Source of the DNA: Rhizomys pruinosus
Lineage: Eukaryota; Chordata; Mammalia; Rodentia; Spalacidae
NCBI GenBank assembly: GCA_009823505.1
Contig: VZQC01009555.1
Location: forward strand, 1,345,898 to 1,409,897
Length of the DNA: 64,000 nt
Direction of reading: 5' to 3'
In this document: piece by piece, positions 60,455 to 64,000 of the stretch
Layout: each line of letters starts with the position of its first letter
How positions within the stretch are numbered: the stretch's first letter is position 1
The notes under the pieces: model-generated
Told to the model about the DNA's origin: nothing
The model's input: the letters and a program-made list of their open reading frames with translations, nothing else
Database searches by the model: none
Translations under genes and position numbers: made by a program

Positions 60455-60790
60455 CTCATCTTTCCTGTTGCTGTGATAAAATACCCTGACACAAAACAAC
60501 TGAGAAAGGGCTTTTCCAGCTCACAGCTCAAGAGCAGAGTCCACAGTGGGGACATCCTGTGGCAGGAGCTTGAGGAGGCCGGTTGCACCACAGCCAGACA
60601 GGAAGCACAAGGAGCTAACCGTGATGCTTGACTTGCTCTCTCCTTATTTTGTCTAGGGCCCAGGCCATGGAATGGGCACCCCTTTCGGGGTAAAGCTCCA
60701 TGCCTTGATTAGCCTACTCAAGATAATCCATCATAGCTGTGCCTGAAGGGGCCTTTCTAGGCAATTCTAGACAGTACTGTTAACCACTGC
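60455..60790 (+). repeat. Interspersed rodent repeat, family uncertain
   Basis: Begins cctgttgctgtgataaaata ccctgac and contains cagctcacagctcaagagc and ggcaggagcttgaggaggc, recognisable as an abundant rodent repeat. I cannot name the family with confidence. Confidence 0.5.
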
Positions 60791-60830
60791 ACCAGGCAAG
60801 CACTCCACAGAGAACATCCCAGCTCTAATT

Positions 60831-60863
60831 TTTTTTTGTTGTTGTATTTTTGGGACAGGGTCT
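60831..60863 (-). repeat. B1 SINE start, interrupted by the provirus
   Basis: Poly-T and gggacagggtct are the tail-side end of a reverse B1, which is then cut by the LTR. The rest should lie beyond the other LTR, outside the window. Confidence 0.65.
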
Positions 60864-61262
60864 TGTTGGGCCCTGTGGGCCCTAGAGAATGCAGCCTACT
60901 GTAACCCCCTGTGAGCCTGACTAGTTTAGCGACCTGTCTCTGGCCAGTCACTTCTGCATAGGAGTGACTCAGCATAGCCTGACCTGAAAACGCCTACAAT
61001 CGATGTGGCAAGTTACTATTGGCCCAAAGCTATCCAACCCCACTGTACGAATCTCCTCTCCCGCCTTCTTTTCTCCACCCCTCCCACCACGCATATATAA
61101 GCCGTTGCCTGATGCAATAAAGTGAGTTCTTGCTTTGACGAGACTCCCGACCCCCCATGTGGTTCTTTTCGGGTCGTCAACACTCACCATCCCGCTCAGC
61201 CCCAGAGGAGAGACAGGCTGGCCCGACTCTCCTCTCTGCCCTACCTGCCAGAGGACCCAGCA
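60864..61262 (+). mobile_element. 5' LTR of a class II (ERVK-like) endogenous retrovirus
   Basis: The 399-bp LTR begins TGTTGGGCCC and ends CCCAGCA. It holds a TATA motif (catatataagcc, about 61,091), a poly(A) signal (gcaataaagtg, about 61,115) and a following GT-rich stretch. The boundary is fixed by the interrupted B1 on the left and the primer-binding site on the right. Confidence 0.85.
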
Positions 61263-61265
61263 GAC

Positions 61266-61283
61266 CGGCGCCCAACGTGGGGC
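61266..61283 (+). other. Proviral primer-binding site for tRNA-Lys
   Basis: cggcgcccaacgtggggc matches the complement of the tRNA-Lys1,2 3' end except the first base. It lies 3 nt after the LTR end, the normal retroviral spacing. Confidence 0.8.
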
Positions 61284-62078
61284 ACCATGGGGCCCCGTGT
61301 GAGGATGGTTTCCTTTGCAAAGTTCGCTGACGGGCCAATTGGTCTGCGGGTAAGTGTACCTCCATAAATTATGGAGAAGTCTCCTTCCAAACCTCACCCC
61401 GCCCTAGAATCCCTCAGAGTTCAAGAGTAGGGACTTAAAAAGGAGAGTTCCTTCCTCTTGGGGGCATTCCCCAGCAGTCAGAAACAGGACGGGAGCGGCG
61501 TCCTCTTGGGCACCCCCGGACCCCACGGACGCTACGTCGCCCCCCCGCCCCGCCAGGGTGCCTGAGCCCTTGGCAACCCCAACCCCTTTATCCTCCCCTC
61601 ATAGCAACTCCAAATCAGTGAAGACATGGACTAAGGACGGATATTCAGAGAAATTGTGAGAGGAGAGCTTCCTCTCCCATGCGCTTGCCCTCTAGACGTC
61701 TTGAAATGGGCTCAGAGCCTGCCCTGCAGCCTGGGCTCCAGCCCCTAAGAGAAGCCCTGGCTTCCGCCTTCTGGTCACAGTTCATGTTGCAAAGGTCACA
61801 GAGGCTGGATGGACGGGCTTACCCATGGAGCAAGCAAGCTCACGCTCTTTTTGCTGCAAATCTTCCACAGAGGCACTCATTTGCACCTTTGCATAGGTAG
61901 GCTTGGGTTGTAGAGGCAACTCTAATGTGCTTTTAAAAAGTCCTCCTTAAAAAGTTTTCTGTAAATAGTGTTAAATAGTGTAACATAGTGCCTAATTCTG
62001 CTGAAGTTTCCTTTTGTCTGCTAAACTTCCTCCAAGATCTTTTCTAGAGACCAGTCTTCTAGTAAATTCCAGGCTTGT

Positions 62079-62196
62079 AGAGCCTGGCTTGGTGGCCCAG
62101 GCCTTTGATCCAAGTGGATGCCTGTTAGTTCAAGGCCAGCCTAGTCTATCAGGCTGGCTCCGACTGTGGGCAGGCTCTGCCTTGAAAAGTTCAAAG
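62079..62196 (+). repeat. Diverged B1 inside the provirus
   Basis: Contains gagcctggcttggtggccc and gttcaaggccagcctagtc. Confidence 0.65.
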
Positions 62197-62265
62197 GCAA
62201 AATGTGAAGCTTTTCAGTGTGTAGCTGTTTGTAAATACTCTGGTTAATCTAGTCCAATGTTTGTT

Positions 62266-62424
62266 TTGTTTTTTTGTTTTTGTCTTTTCGAGACAGGGTC
62301 TCCCTGTAGCCCCAGCTGTCCTGGAACTCGCTCTGTAGACCAGGCTGGCCTTGAATTCACAAAGATCCGCCTGCCTCTGCCTCCCAAGTGCTAGGATTAA
62401 AGGCGTGCGCCACCACGCCCCCGG
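62266..62424 (-). repeat. Young B1 SINE with 17-bp target duplication, inside the provirus
   Basis: ctagtccaatgtttgtt is at 62,249-62,265 and 62,425-62,441. The B1 is close to consensus apart from one extra ccc. Confidence 0.95.
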
Positions 62425-63399
62425 CTAGTCCAATGTTTGTTCTGTGTCCACCCCTGCTAACAGCGATGCTGGTGGGGAGGGGCTGGTATTTACAGTATTC
62501 TGTGTTTCATGGGAAGCATAAAGTCTGGGCACTCTTGCCCGGGGCAGTGCTTCATCTTTCATTGTGTTTTAAAGGTGCAGCTTTGATTCCATACTCAGGA
62601 GACAGACTGTGGAAATGACCTTTTCTCACTGAGTATAAGTCACGACTTTTTTCCTTTGTACATATGTTTGTGTATTCTTGTATGTGTGCATGTGCACATA
62701 TGTGTATGGATGTATGAGCATTTTGTTTTAACCCCTATAACTTTCTAAACTGTATTTTAAAAAGGTCAACTATAATTCACTTTACAGATTCAACCTATAC
62801 AAAACTTGGTTTATACCTTTTGGTGTTTAATTGGATTTAGTAAATGTTAATATGCATTTGTAAAATTCAAACACTCCGAGCTGGAACTGGCCCCTCCAAC
62901 TCAGGATGCAGTTCTATTAATTAGTTAAACTTTATGGTCATTTGTGTAATTTACTTGTCTTGGTTTAAAAAATTACTGATTGTACAAATGCTGTTACAGT
63001 TACTACTTTATAGGTGTATGGTACCACTATCAACTACACTCCCTCAACGCCTAAGACAAAAACCAACATTGTTCTAAGCAATAATCTTATTTTAATTTAG
63101 ATATAATTTAAAGTATGGTTAAATGTGTATTGTAAAACATTTAACAACTAAGTAAAGATCTTTAAAAACAGGGTTTTTGCCAGGCCTGGAAAAAACCCCT
63201 CCAAGGACTGAAAGGAAAATGCTTGTTTATAAACCCAAATTTATAAGATTTATAGTGATATGTTTGAAATAAGTATTATCATTTATATGAGGTATTTCAC
63301 TAGAGATTTATACAGAAATACACAAATGAATAGATATAAGAATGGACTTGATTTCTCTGAAGTCACAGTCTAGTAAAAAATGTTTAAGGAACTTTTTGC

Positions 63400-64000
63400 T
63401 GTTGTCCTAACATAGACTCTATACCTGAGCCCTTTAACACTGTTCTCAGATAGCCTTTATGTGGTCAACTTGCTGCCTAACTTGGTAGAAACTCATATTA
63501 GGCTGGATTAACAGAGAACCAGCCCTATTTTCCTCAACACCTTAGAGGGCATCAAAATCTTCCAGGATTCCTTTCAAAAGGAATAACTGGCTGATCAACT
63601 AGCCTCAATGCCTCAATGTAATACACTTACAGAGGCAACACAATTCCACCAACTAACCCATGCTAACTGGAGAGGACTTAAGCATAAATACCACGTAGCA
63701 GTTAAAACCTTAAAAAAAATCCTTTGAACCTGTCGGTCTTGCCAGCCCTTCCTTCGAATTCCCCCCCCTTCAAACCTTAGGGACAGCAACCCCCGGGTCT
63801 CCGGCCTAACCACCTCTGGCAAATAGATGTTACTCCACTATGCCCCATTTGGAAAACTTAAACACATTTTTGTATCAGTTGACACTTTCCCACATGCGTG
63901 CTGGGCGTCAGCACATATGGGAGAAAAGACCAAACACGCCATTAGCCAATGCTCCAAGCTTTGCTACCCTCGGGTTAACCAATCAAATCAAAACAGACAA
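63400..64000 (+). pseudogene. Proviral pol remnant: RNase H end and integrase start
   Basis: In one frame the RNase H motif SDSLYVV (from 63,446) is followed by the integrase zinc-binding pattern, H-x3-H at about 63,647 and C-x2-C at 63,731-63,742. After a C-run near 63,763 the frame shifts and the integrase core start WQIDVT appears, with the first catalytic Asp at 63,826-63,828. The second Asp (TD) falls at 63,996-63,998, the window edge. In-frame stops at 63,509 and 63,725 and the frameshift show the gene is dead. The third catalytic residue would be outside. Confidence 0.88.

Larger units (their letters stand above)
61284..63400 (+). mobile_element. Provirus internal region with no recognisable gag or reverse transcriptase
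   Basis: A leader with a likely splice donor (ctgcgggtaagtg near 61,350) and a CpG-rich part (61,490-61,560) fit a retroviral leader. From about 61,900 to 63,400 the sequence is AT-rich, non-coding in all frames and carries two B1 copies. Capsid, protease and polymerase motifs are not visible, so the provirus is deleted or rearranged. Confidence 0.55.

Noticed and set aside
61288..61367. Short plus-strand ORF just after the primer-binding site as a viral gene start
   Set aside because: It overlaps the likely leader splice donor and shows no recognisable gag feature. It is treated as leader.
61490..61560. CpG island or promoter of a host gene
   Set aside because: The CpG-rich part is only about 70 bp and lies in the proviral leader. 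It is too short and is explained by the provirus.

Overview
This window is nuclear DNA from a mammal, almost certainly a muroid rodent. It is packed with B1 (7SL-derived), B2/B3-type and ID (tRNA-derived) SINEs, rodent L1 fragments and a class II endogenous retrovirus. The only protein-coding gene I can support is the 3' part of Prmt3 (protein arginine methyltransferase 3) on the minus strand. The young B2 copies carry an internal duplication and the B1 copies share a distinctive shortened motif (ggtctccctgtag). As far as I can recall neither matches the mouse or rat consensus, but the species cannot be fixed from the sequence alone.

Layout. Positions 1-10,900 are intergenic sequence downstream of Prmt3: SINEs, a reversed U6 snRNA pseudogene, an L1 3' end and a 45-bp polypurine minisatellite. 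Positions 10,915-53,346 hold the last five coding exons of Prmt3, read right to left: 53,346-53,159, 50,982-50,896, 22,680-22,630, 22,439-22,352 and 11,702-11,593, followed by a 3'UTR with a poly(A) signal at 10,934-10,939. The introns are 2.2 kb, 28.2 kb, 0.19 kb and 10.6 kb. They contain most of the notable structure: a 43-bp array (12.2-13.1 kb), two related LTR elements (about 19.0 and 31.1 kb), an old L1 (37.8-41.8 kb) broken by a tandemly expanded B1 and two minisatellites, and a 42-bp array with a 210-bp higher-order period (44.4-45.65 kb). Positions 53,347-64,000 are presumed further Prmt3 intron. They hold a 2.2-kb L1 with a tRNA-Val 5' half inserted in it, a 46-bp array, a near-perfect hairpin, and a class II (ERVK-like) provirus beginning at 60,864 that continues past the window edge.

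The exon calls rest on exact intron boundaries (GT/AG), maintained reading phase and strong similarity to the known PRMT3 C-terminus. Nearly all other open reading frames are chance products of SINEs, L1 or minisatellites whose repeat unit lacks stop codons.

The most interesting signals concern retroelement biology. Two composite B2(5' half)-B1 SINEs share the same junction, and one is enclosed as a unit by a 15-bp target-site duplication. A tRNA-Val(CAC) 5' half ending at the anticodon loop is flanked by 12-bp direct repeats. Several minisatellites appear to have arisen by tandem expansion inside SINEs.
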